From Triticum aestivum (lineage: Eukaryota; Streptophyta; Magnoliopsida; Poales; Poaceae): 64,000 bases of DNA. The position numbers were made by a program, and so were the translations under genes. This document shows, piece after piece, positions 12,226-24,777 of the stretch. The notes beneath the pieces were generated by a model. The model ran no database searches and was not told the origin of the DNA. It was given only the letters and a program-made list of their open reading frames with translations. The DNA is taken from the NCBI RefSeq assembly GCF_018294505.1, contig NC_057797.1, positions 127,725,116 through 127,789,115 of the forward strand, written 5' to 3'. The first letter of the stretch is position 1, and each line of letters begins with the position of its first letter.

Positions 12226-12248
12226 GGGGGGGGGGGGGGGGGGGGGGG
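12226..12248 (+). repeat. Uninterrupted run of 23 G
   Basis: The run is preceded by gggtggggc. It can form stacked G-quartets in principle, and its length is likely to be unstable in replication, cloning and base-calling, so the exact count should not be trusted. Confidence 0.9.
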
Positions 12249-12409
12249 CTGTGCAGTAGAGGGATGAGTGATGCAGAGGCAAAAAGGTTAGGGTTTCTAG
12301 CCGTCCATAGCAATTGGCTGTCAAAATGGATGATTTGAGATCGTAGTGATCGGTCGCCCGGTGCATTTTTCTTTTAACTTTGGCGACGTTTACTGGAGTA
12401 CTCCTATAA

Positions 12410-12682
12410 GGCTAGTCCTAGTGGGAGTAACTTAGCAAGTAACATAACACATTTCGAGACAAATTTGCTTATATGGTATAGAGTTAATGAGGAGAGAGGT
12501 GTTTGGAGTAACATAATATGTTACTATAACATAGCGCAACCCAAAGTAAAATGAGTCTATAATGTAATAAATGCAATCATTTATGATACTACTTTTATAT
12601 TACTTTGCACTATGAAAATAGTAACAAAGACTAGTGTCATATGCATGACACTAGTCTAAGTTACTCCCCGGTATGATTAGCC
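12410..12682. mobile_element. Tourist-type MITE (PIF/Harbinger group)
   Basis: 273 bp bounded by inverted repeats: the left end GGCTAGTCCTAGTGGGAGTA matches the reverse complement of the right end (GGCTAATCATACCGGGGAGT) with few changes, and both continue into AACTTA. It is flanked by the 3-bp duplication taa (12,407-12,409 and 12,683-12,685), as expected for PIF/Harbinger elements. It has no coding capacity. It lies 0.3 kb upstream of the Argonaute start codon, so within its likely promoter. Confidence 0.88.
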
Positions 12683-13004
12683 TAAACAGCCATGTGTGAT
12701 AGAAGGTAGGAATAAAAAATGGCGGTGGCCAATGGTTCAACTTACGGGATGTTTCTCCTGCCGAAAAATCGGCAGAGCTACGTATACGGGAAAACTCTTG
12801 CCATTCCACTGACCTGTGGGACAGGAAGCACAGCCGGCCCACGTTTCAGCGAGTGTCGCTAGGGAAACGGTCAGTAGGGGCACGTTCCCCCCGCCCCCTC
12901 GTCTGCACACCCTCCCTGTTAAAACGTGGCCCGACCCTCCCGCTCCGCGCACACGCTTAGTTTTCACATCGCCATCTCCTTCTCTCCCCAGAAAACCCTC
13001 TCCC
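12683..13004 (+). promoter_or_regulatory. Presumed proximal promoter and 5' UTR of the Argonaute gene
   Basis: This 0.3-kb segment between the MITE and the start codon becomes C/T-rich toward the ATG (ccatctccttctctcccc at about 12,971-12,988), as in many plant 5' leaders. I see no clear TATA box. The region includes an in-frame ATG at 12,816, so an N-terminally extended product of 63 extra residues cannot be excluded. Confidence 0.45.
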
Positions 13005-16000
13005 ATGGCGTCGAGGGGGGTCGGGTACGGTGGTGGACGAGGCGGGCGAGGCGACGGCGCAGGGCGCCGCCCCGGTGGACGGGGAGACGGCCGAGGGCGC
13101 GGATCCGGCGGCCGTGGCGAGGCTGGAGGAGGAGATTACGGTCGCGGCGATGGCGGAGGCCGCGGCCCTGGTGCTCCAACTCCAGGAGCGGGCGAGTACA
13201 ATCAGCAAGCGCCACCCGCGCGCGTCGACGCTAGAGGCCGAGGTCCCGGCGGACCGGCTGGCTTCCGCCCCGCCGCGCCGCGTCCGGCCGCGCCTGCGGT
13301 TCCCGCGACGGCCTCTACGAGTTCTTCGCGCGCCCCTCCGTCTTCGGCTACGATGGCGCCTGCTGACGCTCTCGCGAGGGACGTGGGCAGGCTGACCGTG
13401 GAGGCGCCCCCGGCTCCTCGTTCCTCCGCACCCGCCGCGGCGGGAGCCCCGGCTCTTCGTCCCCCTGCTCAGCCCGCGGCCGCGGGCGGATCTCAACCGG
13501 AATCCCAGGCGCCTGCGCCTGCGCCACCGGCAGCCACCCCGGTGTCGAGCAAGTCGGTGGCCCCACCGGGTCGTCCGGGTTTCGGTACGGAGGGGCGGAA
13601 GATGATCGTGCGAGCGAACCACTTCCTCGTCGGCTTCGCGGACAAGTACATCTGCCACTACGATGTGAGCAACCCTACCTCTCTTCGTCCAGAAGTTCTT
13701 CCTCTACCATAGATTGCATGCTGGCTAGTGGTTCTGTTACATTTGTTTTGATGCGATCTGGCCCTGGTTGCAATTGCGACTTCCATACGTGATTATGCGC
13801 GAGCCCTGGATTTTTAGTCTCGCGTCTTTTCGGTTAATTTGGAAAGATCTCGTATCGATCTTTTGCTTGATGGTTGTTTCCATAGATAAGTTTCATTGCT
13901 GATAAACACGATGTCAGGGGCTAGGATATGATGACTACGTGGTCAAATTTATTTTGCATCGAAGACGCGCAGATCTAGTGCGTATGCGTGGTTTCTCGAT
14001 ATGTTCAGCCGGAGATTATTTTCTTTAGTTTTTTCTTTATGGGTTACACACATTTGCTTTGTGCTGTTAGGCATTTGTGCTTTGGGGCCGCGTAACATCT
14101 TTTGAAGGCCGGCCGGATGCTAGGCCTTGGCGTGCTAGCTTTGCAACAGTGCGATGTACATTTAGTCGCAGCTTCCAATTGGTTTCCAGAGGCCCTTTTT
14201 TCCGCCCGGTTTCCGTTGGTTTCTCTTTTCCTCTGAGGTTTTTACTTTTTACACGCTGCCATTTCTAGCAAAAGTTCTGCAGCACATGTGGTGTGCTTGC
14301 TCCATTCTGGTTTCTGGAGGAGGACGTCGTCCCGAATGGCTTGTCTGCCCTTGCTGTCACCACAGCTGGTTTCTTTCTGAAAAACTGAGGCGCAGACGAG
14401 ATAACGCGCTTGTCTGCCCTTGCTGATTTAGGCAAAAAGGCCTTGGCCCCTAGCTTGTTGGTTCATAGGCGTAATAGCTGCAGACTTTGCCTTGTGCCGT
14501 GTGGGGTCCAGTCTTGATTATTCCCTTTGTTTTGACCAAGGCTAGCTAATGTTAGTGTCTATAACATTATAGAATGCTACTACAAGCTTCTCTTTCACAT
14601 GATGCTAATTAATCTGCCTATTTTCATTCAATCGGATGATCTCACTGTCAGGTTGCAATTACTCCTGAGCCCAAGACAAGACGGATCAACAGGGTTCTAA
14701 TGACGGAGCTGACAAGCAAGCACCGCGTGTCGTCTCTCAGTGGCCTACTGGTCGCATACGATGGCAGCAAGAGCCTGTACACTGCAGGCGAGCTGCCATT
14801 CCAGGCGATGGATTTCTCCATCAAGCTGGGGAAACCACCAAGAGAAACGTAAGCATGTCTTAACTTTCCTGTCTCGTGTGCGTTCTAGGCCTACTTGTAT
14901 CTCAAGTGCAGCTGCTAATTCACACTTTTCTGCTCTGCCTTTTTTTTATTTTCTACATTTGAAAAAAAAAGTGAGTACAAGGTCACGATTCGGTTCGCCG
15001 CGCGGGCAAACTTGTACCACCTGCAGCAGTTCCTCAGTGGGAAGCAACGTGATTCTCCACAGGACACAATACAAGCGCTCGACGTTGTGTTGAGAGAGTC
15101 ACCTTCTCTGAAGTATGATATCATTGTTAACGTCTCTTCTCTGTTATGTTTTTACTGCTGACTTTGTTTAATGTGATCACCATATATATATGGATCTTGT
15201 TGTTCTACAGCTATGTCACCGTTTCTCGATCCTTCTACTCCACAATATTTGGCCAACGTGACATCGGTGATGGGCTGGAGTGCTGGAGAGGATATTACCA
15301 AAGCTTGCGCCCCACTCAGATGGGCCTCTCACTGAATATAGGTGCATATTAGTTCAAAACCCCTCTCTTAATTCATGGTTACAAAATCACGTAGGCCACA
15401 CTGCAATTATATTTTTGGTATAGCACGAGCTCTTACCCAAGTGGATATCACATTTATTGTGTTTAGTTCTGCATAAAGCTACTACCCAACCCATGTCTGT
15501 CTGTATTATGTCACTTGTTTACCTGGGTTATCCAAATTTGCAAAGACTAAGGGGAGTGATTTAAACACAAGTCGACTACTGAACAGAAGCATATATAGCT
15601 TGTGGTGAGGTTCAGGGAGAGAAAACTTGCAGCACATGAGTTCAATTAGGAAAAGTGTATGCATGTGTGTGTGATTTAAACACAAGTCAACTGCTGAACA
15701 AATTTGATGTTATTACAGTGTAGTTTTAAGGTGAACACAGATTCATTTGAGACGTTCTTTTCCACAGGGTTATCACTTTTATGAACCCTTGTTGTACTTG
15801 TTGTGCAGATATATCATCAACGCCATTTTACAAACCTATATCGGTGATGCAATTTGTTCAGGAGTGTCTGAATCTGAGGAATCCCGACCCAAATCGCCCC
15901 CTTTCTGACAGGGACCGTCTGAAGGTACTGCATTTATCAACCAAGAACGTATCATACACAAATGTTTATCACTACTAGCCGAATTGTTTCGTTCTTTCCA

Positions 16001-19000
16001 GCTTAGGACAGCATTGCGCGGGATTCGTGTTGAAACCACTCATCAAGAGGGCAAAAGGAGTGCCTACAAGATAACTGGGATTACTTCTGTTCCGCTGATT
16101 CAGCTCAAGTACATTGTTCCTCCTCTTCTTCCATCTCCTCTCCTTCCCTCCTTCCCTTCTAGTGCCAAATGATTTACTGGTGTTTGTTGTTTTAGCTTTC
16201 CTCTGGATGAAGGCAACCAAATGACTGTTGTGCAATACTTTTGGGGCCGATACAAGTATAGATTGAGGTTCACTTCTTGGCCTTGTCTGCAGTCTGGAAA
16301 TGATTCTCGCCCTATATATTTGCCAATGGAGGTAATTTTTTCTTATTTTGTGCATAACACCAAATGTGGAAGTCTGCTAATGATATATAATATGATTGTA
16401 GGTATGCAAAATTATTGAAGGGCAGAGGTTCACCAGGAAGCTTAACGAGAAACAAGTGACTGGCATACTGAGAGCTACGTGCGAACGCCCCCGTGATAGG
16501 GAGAACAGCATACTTAAGGTATTTGTCCAGACAGTAGGTTTTAACACAACCAAACTAATTGATTGAAATTACTTGAAAGTGCTTATTACATCATTTTTTT
16601 CCATGTGATCATGTTCGTTATATTTGCCTCATTAGCATTTTTTAATGAATATGTATTCTATAGATGGTGGAGCACAACAACTATTCAGCTGATAAGCTGG
16701 CGCAGGAGTTTGGAATTGATGTTACGGATAAAATGGTCAATGTGCAGGCTCGCGTGCTACCTCCCCCCATGGTGTCTATTCTATTTAGTTCTCATTTTGA
16801 TATTTTACCCCCTGTTTTTGTTAGTTAATTTCAACTGTTTATGCTGTTTTAGCTCAAATATCATGAATCTGGAAAGGACAAAGCTTGTGCACCAAGTGTT
16901 GGCCAGTGGAACATGATTGGCAAGGTGATTCATTTCTGACTTGGAACAAAAAAATTCTGTTACCTGCTCATTTTTAATAATGCCACAAGACTATAACAAT
17001 CTTGTCACAACTGTGAATTGTGGTCGTAGTCTTTTAGTATAACATGGACGCACAAACAGAAAATTCTTGGATTATGTATTTTTTTTTCAGTCTAGAGAAT
17101 TTAAATAGAAACTTGGTTGGAAGTGTGAGCTACACAATTTGGGGGCTTATTCCTTCTATCCATGAAAGTTAACCAGTTCTCCCTAGGTAATCTAGTTTAT
17201 GTTTTTTTAAACATGTCCCTCTTTCTGATGTATGATTTCTGTTTGTATTTTAGAAAATGATAAATGGAGGGAATGTTCAGAGATGGACTTGCTTGAACTT
17301 TTCACGTTTGCACATTGATGGAGTCAAAAGGTTTTGTGGCGACTTAGTCAAAATGTGCAACGCCATCGGGATGGTATGTTCAGCGCATATTTGTACATAC
17401 AAGTCGCCCATATCATCATTCACGTCACACTCAATTTATTTTCAATCTTTAGGTTTTCAATCCTATGCCAGTGGTAGAAATTCTCTCAGCGTCTGCCAAT
17501 AACATAGAAGGTGCTTTGAAGGATGCTCACCAGAGTGCCCGTGACCTCCAGTTGCTTATTGTGATTCTTCCGGATGTTACTGGCCATTACGGTATGCAGT
17601 TTTTTTGTGAAACGATGTTATGGTATGCACATTCTTTTTTTTACCTAGTTTAGGTGATGCACATTTCCTAAGTTATGGCACGCACATCTTTAGTATCGCC
17701 CTTTATCTCTTGCTGTTACCTTGTCTCATGGTACCCATATATCTGTGCAACTCTGCAGGGAAAGTTAAGAAGGTGTGCGAGACTGACCTTGGTATAGTAT
17801 CTCAATGTCTCAAGCCAGACAAGGTCGAAAGAGCAAACAAGCAGTATTTTGAAAATGTTGCACTTAAAGTCAATGTCAAGGTGGGTTTGTTGGCAGTCAC
17901 CTTTTTCTGTTGTGCTTAGGTGTTCAATGGAGAGTTATATTGTGTTTTCTTAATTATTAGGCCGGAGGGAGAAATACAGCTCTTCAGCAAGCTCTTACAC
18001 GTCAAATACCGTTAGTCACCGATCAACCGACGATCTTTTTTGGTGCTGATGTAACACATCCGGCGGCAGGGGATGATTCCTCACCGTCAATTGCAGCCGT
18101 GAGTTCCGTTCATCTTCTGACAGCAATTGCTCACTTGATAATTTGGTTAATAGTGTGTGAATTTAAATGAGCTTCCATTGTATTATCTGGATGTCATTGT
18201 GCTGATGCAGTTGGCATGCTTTTGATGAGTGCCTGCAGGTGGTGGCCTCCATGGACTGGCCTGAAATCACAAAGTACAAAGCTGTGGTTTCTGCCCAACC
18301 GCCCAGGCAGGAGATTATTCAAGATCTCTATTGCACAGGCATAGACCCTGAGAAGGGCACCCCTGTACACAGTGGAATGATGCGGTAAGTCCTTTGTGTT
18401 AATTCAGAGTAGTGGATGGCGGTGGGTTCTAAATCCGCAACATTTTCTGCAGGGAGTTGCTAGTGTCATTCTTTCAGAAGACCAAACATAAACCCAGCAG
18501 GATCATATTCTACAGGTAAGTGCTTCCAACCTCCAATTATGATGTTATTGTTCATTGTCAGCGGCGCCTTTTGCTGAATCGTTTTGTTTTCTATGTAGGG
18601 ACGGTGTGAGTGAAGGGCAGTTCGCCCAAGTTCTGATGTATGAAATGGATGCCATCAGGAAGGTGATGCCTTTAATTCATCATGTTCTTTGCCTGTCTAA
18701 TTCTGCTTTAATCCTATTTTGGTGTATTAACAGTGTTCCTTTTTTATGGCCAAAGGCTTGTGCATCTTTGCAGGAGGATTATCAGCCCCCTGTGACATTT
18801 GTGGTTGTCCAGAAAAGGCATCACACAAGGCTCTTCCCTGAGGTGCACGGAAAAGAGACCGACAAAAGTGGAAACATCCTTCCTGGTAAGTGTGCCTCAC
18901 ACACACATTAACACATGCGTTTAATAGCATCTGCGTTTGCCATTGTGTTCGATTGTCCCCATTCTCTTGATGATGCTTCCAGGAACCGTGGTCGACACCA

Positions 19001-19705
19001 ACATATGCCATCCCACCGAGTTTGATTTCTACCTGTGTAGCCATGCCGGGATTCAGGTACGGTGGCACCCATTCCTTTCACTGCCGGTTGGGACATACAC
19101 TTTGTGTTGCATTGACTGACTGTGAGCATTTTGCATGTTTTTTTCAGGGCACAAGCAGACCAACTCACTACCATGTCCTCTTCGATGAAAACCGTTTCAC
19201 TGCCGATGGGCTGCAGCTGCTCACCAACAACCTGTGCTACACGTAAGCTCGACACATCTCCCTCTTTCACTTCTTTTTTTCTGATTCAGGTTAATCTACC
19301 ATCTTGACTCCTATTTTGCTAGCTAGACTAACTCCGATGTGGTATCTTTGCCTGTAAATGCAGATACGCTCGATGTACTCGCTCTGTCTCTGTTGGTGAG
19401 TTTCTTCTCCAAGTTCATCTCACATTTTTCTTGTAAAAAAGAGAACTGCGGTATGCAATTATCTTCTGTGGTACTAATGCTCGAGTCCTTTCTTCACAGT
19501 TCCTCCTGCCTACTACGCTCACCTGGCTGCGTTCCGCGCACGGTATTACGACGAGCCATCGGAGGGCTCGGACAGCGCCTCGATCGTCAGCGGTGGCACC
19601 CGGGAGTCAGCTGCCACCGGCGCAGGAGCTGCTGGTCCTCCTGGGACATACCGTCGCCTCCCCAGGATCAGGGATAACGTCAAGGACGTGATGTTCTATT
19701 GTTGA
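13005..19705 (+). CDS. AGO: Argonaute protein, AGO5/MEL1-like branch, 22 coding exons, 1,037 aa
   Basis: Loads small RNAs and cleaves or silences target RNA. Exons: 13005-13664, 14652-14848, 14972-15112, 15211-15341, 15809-15924, 16002-16108, 16196-16331, 16402-16518, 16664-16771, 16853-16924, 17254-17373, 17453-17591, 17759-17880, 17961-18098, 18239-18384, 18453-18515, 18599-18662, 18756-18885, 18983-19056, 19148-19242, 19364-19395, 19500-19705. All introns are GT-AG and the summed length (3,114) keeps frame. Regions: Gly/Arg-rich then Pro/Ala-rich disordered N-terminus (1 to about 195), N domain (about 198-370), PAZ (about 380-495), MID (about 600-720), PIWI to the conserved C-terminal MFYC. 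The catalytic tetrad is visible: D752 (GADVTH), E793 (RQEIIQDL), D839 (RDGVSEGQF) and the His of HYH 934-936, so slicing is expected. The start at 13,005 (cccATGG, MASRG) fits family N-termini; the frame is open upstream to another ATG at 12,816. AGO1/5/10 membership is firm. The AGO5/MEL1 or grass AGO11-14 branch is inferred from the MID loop and C-terminus. Confidence 0.95.
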
Positions 19706-20114
19706 ATCGGCCCATTGACAAGTTCATGGGAGTCGTGTGTTTTGTTGGCTTGCTGCTTAATTAGGCGGTACATTTGCTGATTTGGTGGTACATTTGCTGG
19801 GAACTTGTGATGTTGGCTCATGAATGTACCTTGGTATGGTATTGGTAAAACATGGGAGATGTGATGCATCTGTTGGATTTTCTGTGCAGAGCAAGAAGGG
19901 AATCAAACAGGCTTTCAATATGATGTAAAAAATGGCTTCCACATATGGTGCAAAATTATGATTAAATGTATCCTCCACAAAAATGTAGTTAAATAAAATC
20001 CACCAAAAAATGTATCCTGCACAAATGAAGATAAATACTATAGTTCAAACATAGTATTTGGATAATGCAATTGTTTAAGTGCAGAGCACTCAACGAAAAA
20101 AACAGTGTAGAGAT
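19706..20114 (+). other. Argonaute 3' UTR and downstream flank
   Basis: Follows the stop codon directly. A possible polyadenylation signal AATAAA lies at about 19,991-19,997; the U-rich stretches before it are typical of plant 3' UTRs. A short direct repeat (ggtacatttgctg, twice, 19,767-19,800) is present. The Copia insertion begins at 20,115; the original flank resumes at 48,512. Confidence 0.5.
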
Positions 20115-20307
20115 TGTTGAAAGAAAACGAGAGACAATTGATAGTATTGAAAACTGTCTATTGATGATGACAAGTTACATATTTATAGTCTCCGAAGAGA
20201 CGAATCCGGAGGGACACGACGCTTACAAAAGTCGCGTCTATTTATATGACGGTCAGGATAAGTGGAGATTTAATCCTTAATTAACTTGTGTTAATTAAGT
20301 CTTAACA
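20115..20307 (-). repeat. 3' LTR of the old Copia element
   Basis: 193 bp; on the minus strand it starts TGTTAAGACTTAATTAACAC and ends with a CAACA terminus. It differs from the other LTR by several small indels and substitutions (193 against 176 bp), meaning an old insertion. It carries a TATA box read toward the Argonaute gene. Confidence 0.88.
20239..20246 (-). promoter_or_regulatory. TATA box of the Copia 3' LTR, reading toward the Argonaute gene
   Basis: TATAAATA on the minus strand in a TCATATAAATAGAC context, conserved in the other LTR at 48,443-48,450. Transcripts started about 30 bp downstream would leave the LTR at 20,115 and run antisense through the Argonaute 3' end, whose stop codon is about 0.5 kb away. 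Confidence 0.55.
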
Positions 20308-21023
20308 CTCCCCCTAATCTACACTTGTCTATGTAGTTTTATCGTCTTCATAAAAACTCCTCCGAGTTGGTTTGTCTTTGAGAATGTTCATCATCATCAA
20401 CTTAAGTAAGTCTCCTTGAAAAACCCTGTGGGAAAAATGTGAGGAGATAGATGTTTGGTATGTTGCTAAAACTTCTTCAAACCCAGCGAGGAAAATAAGG
20501 AGAAAATGATGCAACATATAATGGTTATTGTCTCTTTTAATTCAATACGAGAAAACCCATAGAGTTTTAGAGGACAATAAATATGTCGTATATACTTTCC
20601 TAAAAACCCCGGTGGGGAAAACTGAAAGTATGACATATGATCTCATGTTGATATTACCTCATTAAAAACCTTCACGAGAACCTGTAAAGTAAACTCATGA
20701 AGGGAAAAAGAGTATAATATGATGCATTGAACATGAACAATTCAGGAAGATACTCCCCTTGATTCTTGCAAAATTCGAAGCTGTCACCTACCAATTCTAT
20801 GAACACATTTCTGGAACATAGAAGTTGGTAGATACCCGATGAACAAATCAATCGCATGATTTGACTTGCAAGATATGCAATATAGTGATATTGCTTATTA
20901 TGTAACTTGTTTGCATCCGGACAACACAAGAAACATTATCGTTGAGATAATGGTTGATGGATGTAGCCATGAGGTCTGTTTCGAAGACTCTTCATGAGGG
21001 GGCTACCACACCTAGTAGGAACA

Positions 21024-21435
21024 CTAAGCTTGTCTACGATCTGACATAGTGAGGATCTGATCGATGTATCCAATGATATTGGTGTTCACGTTTCTGTGAA
21101 ACTGAAAAATCAGGACAAGATGTTTGATGCCTTGGAGATATCGAAAGATATTCTTGAGTACCAACCAATTGTGTTTGGTGGATCCGATGGTATTATGGAA
21201 TGTTGAGTCCCAATATCTCATTTCCATCATCTCTTGGTCTAAATAGGTCTTTCTCTATGTCTAGAAAATGAACTACCATGAGAGTTATGGATGGATAAGA
21301 TTTGTCCACAATGGTCTCCAATATATTTTGGATATAGACAACATAGTATACCATAATGTATGAATGAAGGTGCTTAAGTTGTAGTAACAAGCGGTATTTT
21401 GGTTCACCCAAATCCTTCATTTTAAACTCTGCCAT
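21024..21435 (-). pseudogene. Copia reverse transcriptase/RNase H remnant (minus strand)
   Basis: Two overlapping minus-strand frames carry recognisable Copia pol pieces: FKMKDLGEPKY near 21,400-21,430 and ILETIVDKSYPS farther on (reverse transcriptase end), then NIFRYLQGIKHL and IIGYIDQ (RNase H start). The frame changes at about 21,200-21,230 and upstream sequence is missing because a solo LTR was inserted at 21,502. This is the 3' end of the old Copia polyprotein; it continues at 34,102 and above. Confidence 0.75.
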
Positions 21436-23054
21436 CTAGATGATTACATGTGTTTTCATTGTAAACACACAAACATGGATAATCATCATTGTAGGAGTAA
21501 TTGTAACGCCCCGAGACCGATGTGCCAGGTGTCTTCCAGTTATTCGCTGTTGTTGCCTTGTCATTTGCTTGCGTGTTGCATCTTGCCATGTCATCATCCG
21601 CATTGCATCATCATGTTTTCTAAACTTGCATCCGTCCTGGTCCCCTCGTTCCGTCCTTTGTCCGTTTTGAGCCCAGACACACTTGCACGCGCCCGCGGCA
21701 TGTCCGAAATATTATTTTATAAGTGGCCGGAAAATGTTCTCAGAATGGGTTGAAAGTTGGCGCGCGGTCTTATTATAGTGTAGATAGACCGCCTGTCAAG
21801 TTTCATCGCATTCGGAGTTCGTTTGGTAGCCCAACCGTTAAACTATAACGGCATTATAGCCGGGCACACGTCGGGCGTTTTCGGTCTCCGGAAACAGTCG
21901 CCGGGTCTCTCTCTTCTCTTCTCTTCTCTCAGCCCAAAGCCTTCTGCACAGCCCGCTACCAACCCCCAGGCCTGACACCCCCTCCTTGCACAGTGCATCG
22001 GTCCCTCGCGCGCGTTCGAGAGTTGTCCCAGACCCGACCCGGACAGTCGTCACCGTTGGATCCGGATCATCCCCAAACGTCTACAAAACGTCTCCGTTTT
22101 CTTATTTGGCCTCCCTAACCTTTTATCCGGGTTTATCCGATTAAAATCGAAGGGATCAGATGCCCCTATCACAAATCTACTTGTTTTATATAAGACCACC
22201 ACCTACCGATTCAACCTAACCCTAAAATCTAGGAGCCTTGTCCCTCGCGCCACCGCCACACTCTTTCTCGGGATCCCTCCCGATCCAAACCACCAGCCTC
22301 CGTCTCGGATCCACCGCCGCCTCCCATTTCTCCTCGTTTTTCGGCAGCAAGTCAACGTGTCCTCGCTCGATCCCCTGCTCATGCCCGAGGCCACCTCCTC
22401 TGCTCGATCCCGAGGGGATCACGAGCAGCTCATCCCCGTTTCCTCGATCTCCAGCGAGCACCAGGCCGAGCCCCTGTCTCTCCATCTCTATTTCCTCTCC
22501 CCGCCGCTCAGGTCTCTGGTTCTTCCCTCACCCCGTCTCTCTCTTTTCTCTGTATCAGGAGACCGCCATGGCTACCTCGAAGATCCACAACCGCTCGGCC
22601 ACTAGGAGCCCAAGACGCTGCCGCCCCGCGCCCGGGTCCTGCATCCTCGCCCGCTCTCCTTCTCCTCAGGGAACTCGCCAGAGCTCCCGTGGCCGATGCC
22701 TCAAGCTCGCCGCCAAGCGCCGCCACGTCCCCGTTGTCTCCGTCTGGTCCGCACCTGTGCCCCTTTTCCAGAACGCCCCTGCCTGAACCGCTCCTCCTCA
22801 CCTCGTTTGCATCGTCGGGATCACGCCCAGTCCCTCGCCGGTGCCCTCTGCTCGAGAACAAGCACGGCGCTCACCGTCCTTTGCTCTGTGCTCCTGGGAC
22901 TGCATCACGCGCGTGGCCTCTTCGCCTTGGGCCGTTTCTGCTGCACCGAGCCGGCCCACTGTTCTCTTCCATCAAGGCCCACGGCCAATGTGAGCAGCCT
23001 CTCCAGCAAGGCCCGGCTCCATGAAGCCCAATGTGAGGAAGCCATCTTCGGTTG

Positions 23055-24777
23055 TGTTGGAAATATGCCCTAGAGGCAATAATAAATTGGTTATTATTAT
23101 ATTTTCCTTGTTCATGATAATCGTTTATTATCCATGCTAGAATTGTATTGATAGGAAACGCAGATACATGTGTGGATACATAGACAACACCATGTCCCTA
23201 GTAAGCCTCTAGTTGACTAGCTCGTTAATCAATAGATGGTTACGGTTTCCTGACCATGGACATTGGATGTCGTTGATAACGGGATCACATCATTAGGAGA
23301 ATGATGTGATGGACAAGACCCAATCCTAAGCCTAGCACAAAGATCGTGTAGTTCGTTCGCTAAAGCTTTTCTAATGTCAAGTATCATTTCCTTAGACCAT
23401 GAGATTGTGCAACTACCGGATACCGTAGGAATACTTTGGGTGTGCCAAACGTCACAACGTAATTGGGTGACTATAAAGGTGCACTACGGGTATCTCCGAA
23501 AGTGTCTATTGGGTTGGCACGAATCGAGACTGGGATTTGTCACTCTGTGTGACGGAGAGGTATCTCTGGGCCCACTCGGTAGGACATCATCATAATGTGC
23601 ACAATGTGATCAAGGAGTTGATCACGGGATGATGTGTTACGGAATGAGTAAAGAGACTTGCTGGTAACGAGATTGAACAAGGTATCAGGATACTGACGAT
23701 CGAATCTCGGGCAAGTATCGTACCGATAGACAAAGGGAATTGTATGCGGGATTGATTGAATCCTCGACATCGTGGTTCATCTGATGAGATCATCGACGAG
23801 CATGTGGGATCCAACATGGGTATCCAGATCCCATTGTTGGTTATTGGCCGGAGAGTCGTCTCGGTCATGTCTACGTGTCTCCCGAACCCGTAGGGTCTAC
23901 ACACTTAAGGTTCGGTGACGCTAGGGTTATAGAGATATTAGTATGCGGTAACCCGAAAGTTGTTCGGAGTCCCGGATGAGATCCGGGACGTCACGAGGAG
24001 TTCCGGAATGGTCCGGAGGTAAAGATTTATATATGGGAAGTCTTGTTTTGGTCGCCGGAAAAGTTTCACGCATTATCGGTATTGTACCAGGAGTGCCGAA
24101 AGGGGTCCGGGGGTCCACCAAGGGGGTCCACCTGCCCCGGGGGGCCACATGGGCTGTAGGCGTGTGCGCCTTGGCCTATATGGGCCAAGGGCACCAGCCC
24201 CAAGAGGCCCATACGCCAAGAGATAAGGGAAAGAAAGAGTCCTAAAGGGGGAAGGCACCTCCTAGGTGCCTTGGGGAGGATGGACTCCTCCCTGGCCGCA
24301 CCCTTCCTTGGAGGAAGGGCCAAGGCTGCGCCCCCCCTCTCCCTTGGCCCTATATATAGTGGGGGAAGGGAGGGCAGCTGTACCTAAGCCCTGGCGCCTC
24401 CCTCTCGCTCCCATGACACATCTCCCTCCTCCCGCAGCGCTTGGCGAAGCCCTGTTGGAATCCCGCTACTTCCACCACCACGCCGTCATGCTGCTGGATC
24501 TCCATCAACCTCTCCTCCCCCCTTGCTGGATCAAGAAGGAGGAGACGTCGCTGCTCCGTACGTGTGTTGAACGCGGAGGTGCCGTCCGTTCGGCACTAGG
24601 ATCATCGGTGATTTGGATCACAACGAGTACGACTCCATCAACCCCGTTCTCTTGAACGCTTCCGCGCGCGATCTACAAGGGTATGTAGATCCACTCCTCC
24701 CTCGTTGCTAGATGTATCCATAGATGGATCTTGGTGACACGTAGGAAAATTTTGAATTTCTGCTACGTTCCCCAACA
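23055..24777 (+). repeat. 5' LTR of the complete Angela element
   Basis: 1,723 bp, from TGTTGGAAATATGCC to TTCCCCAACA. TATA box in cctatatatagtg (about 24,348-24,361). By eye it differs from the 3' LTR by only a few percent. Confidence 0.93.

Noticed and set aside
12957..13658. 233-codon minus-strand ORF
   Set aside because: Exact antisense shadow of the GC-rich first Argonaute exon; Arg-rich, no domain.
18771..18776. Alternative 3' splice site (tttgcag/GAG) for Argonaute exon 18
   Set aside because: Using the earlier site at 18,755/18,756 adds GCTTGTGCATCTTTGCAG, giving the family-conserved ACASLQ before EDYQPPVTF, and both choices keep frame; the earlier site fits the family.
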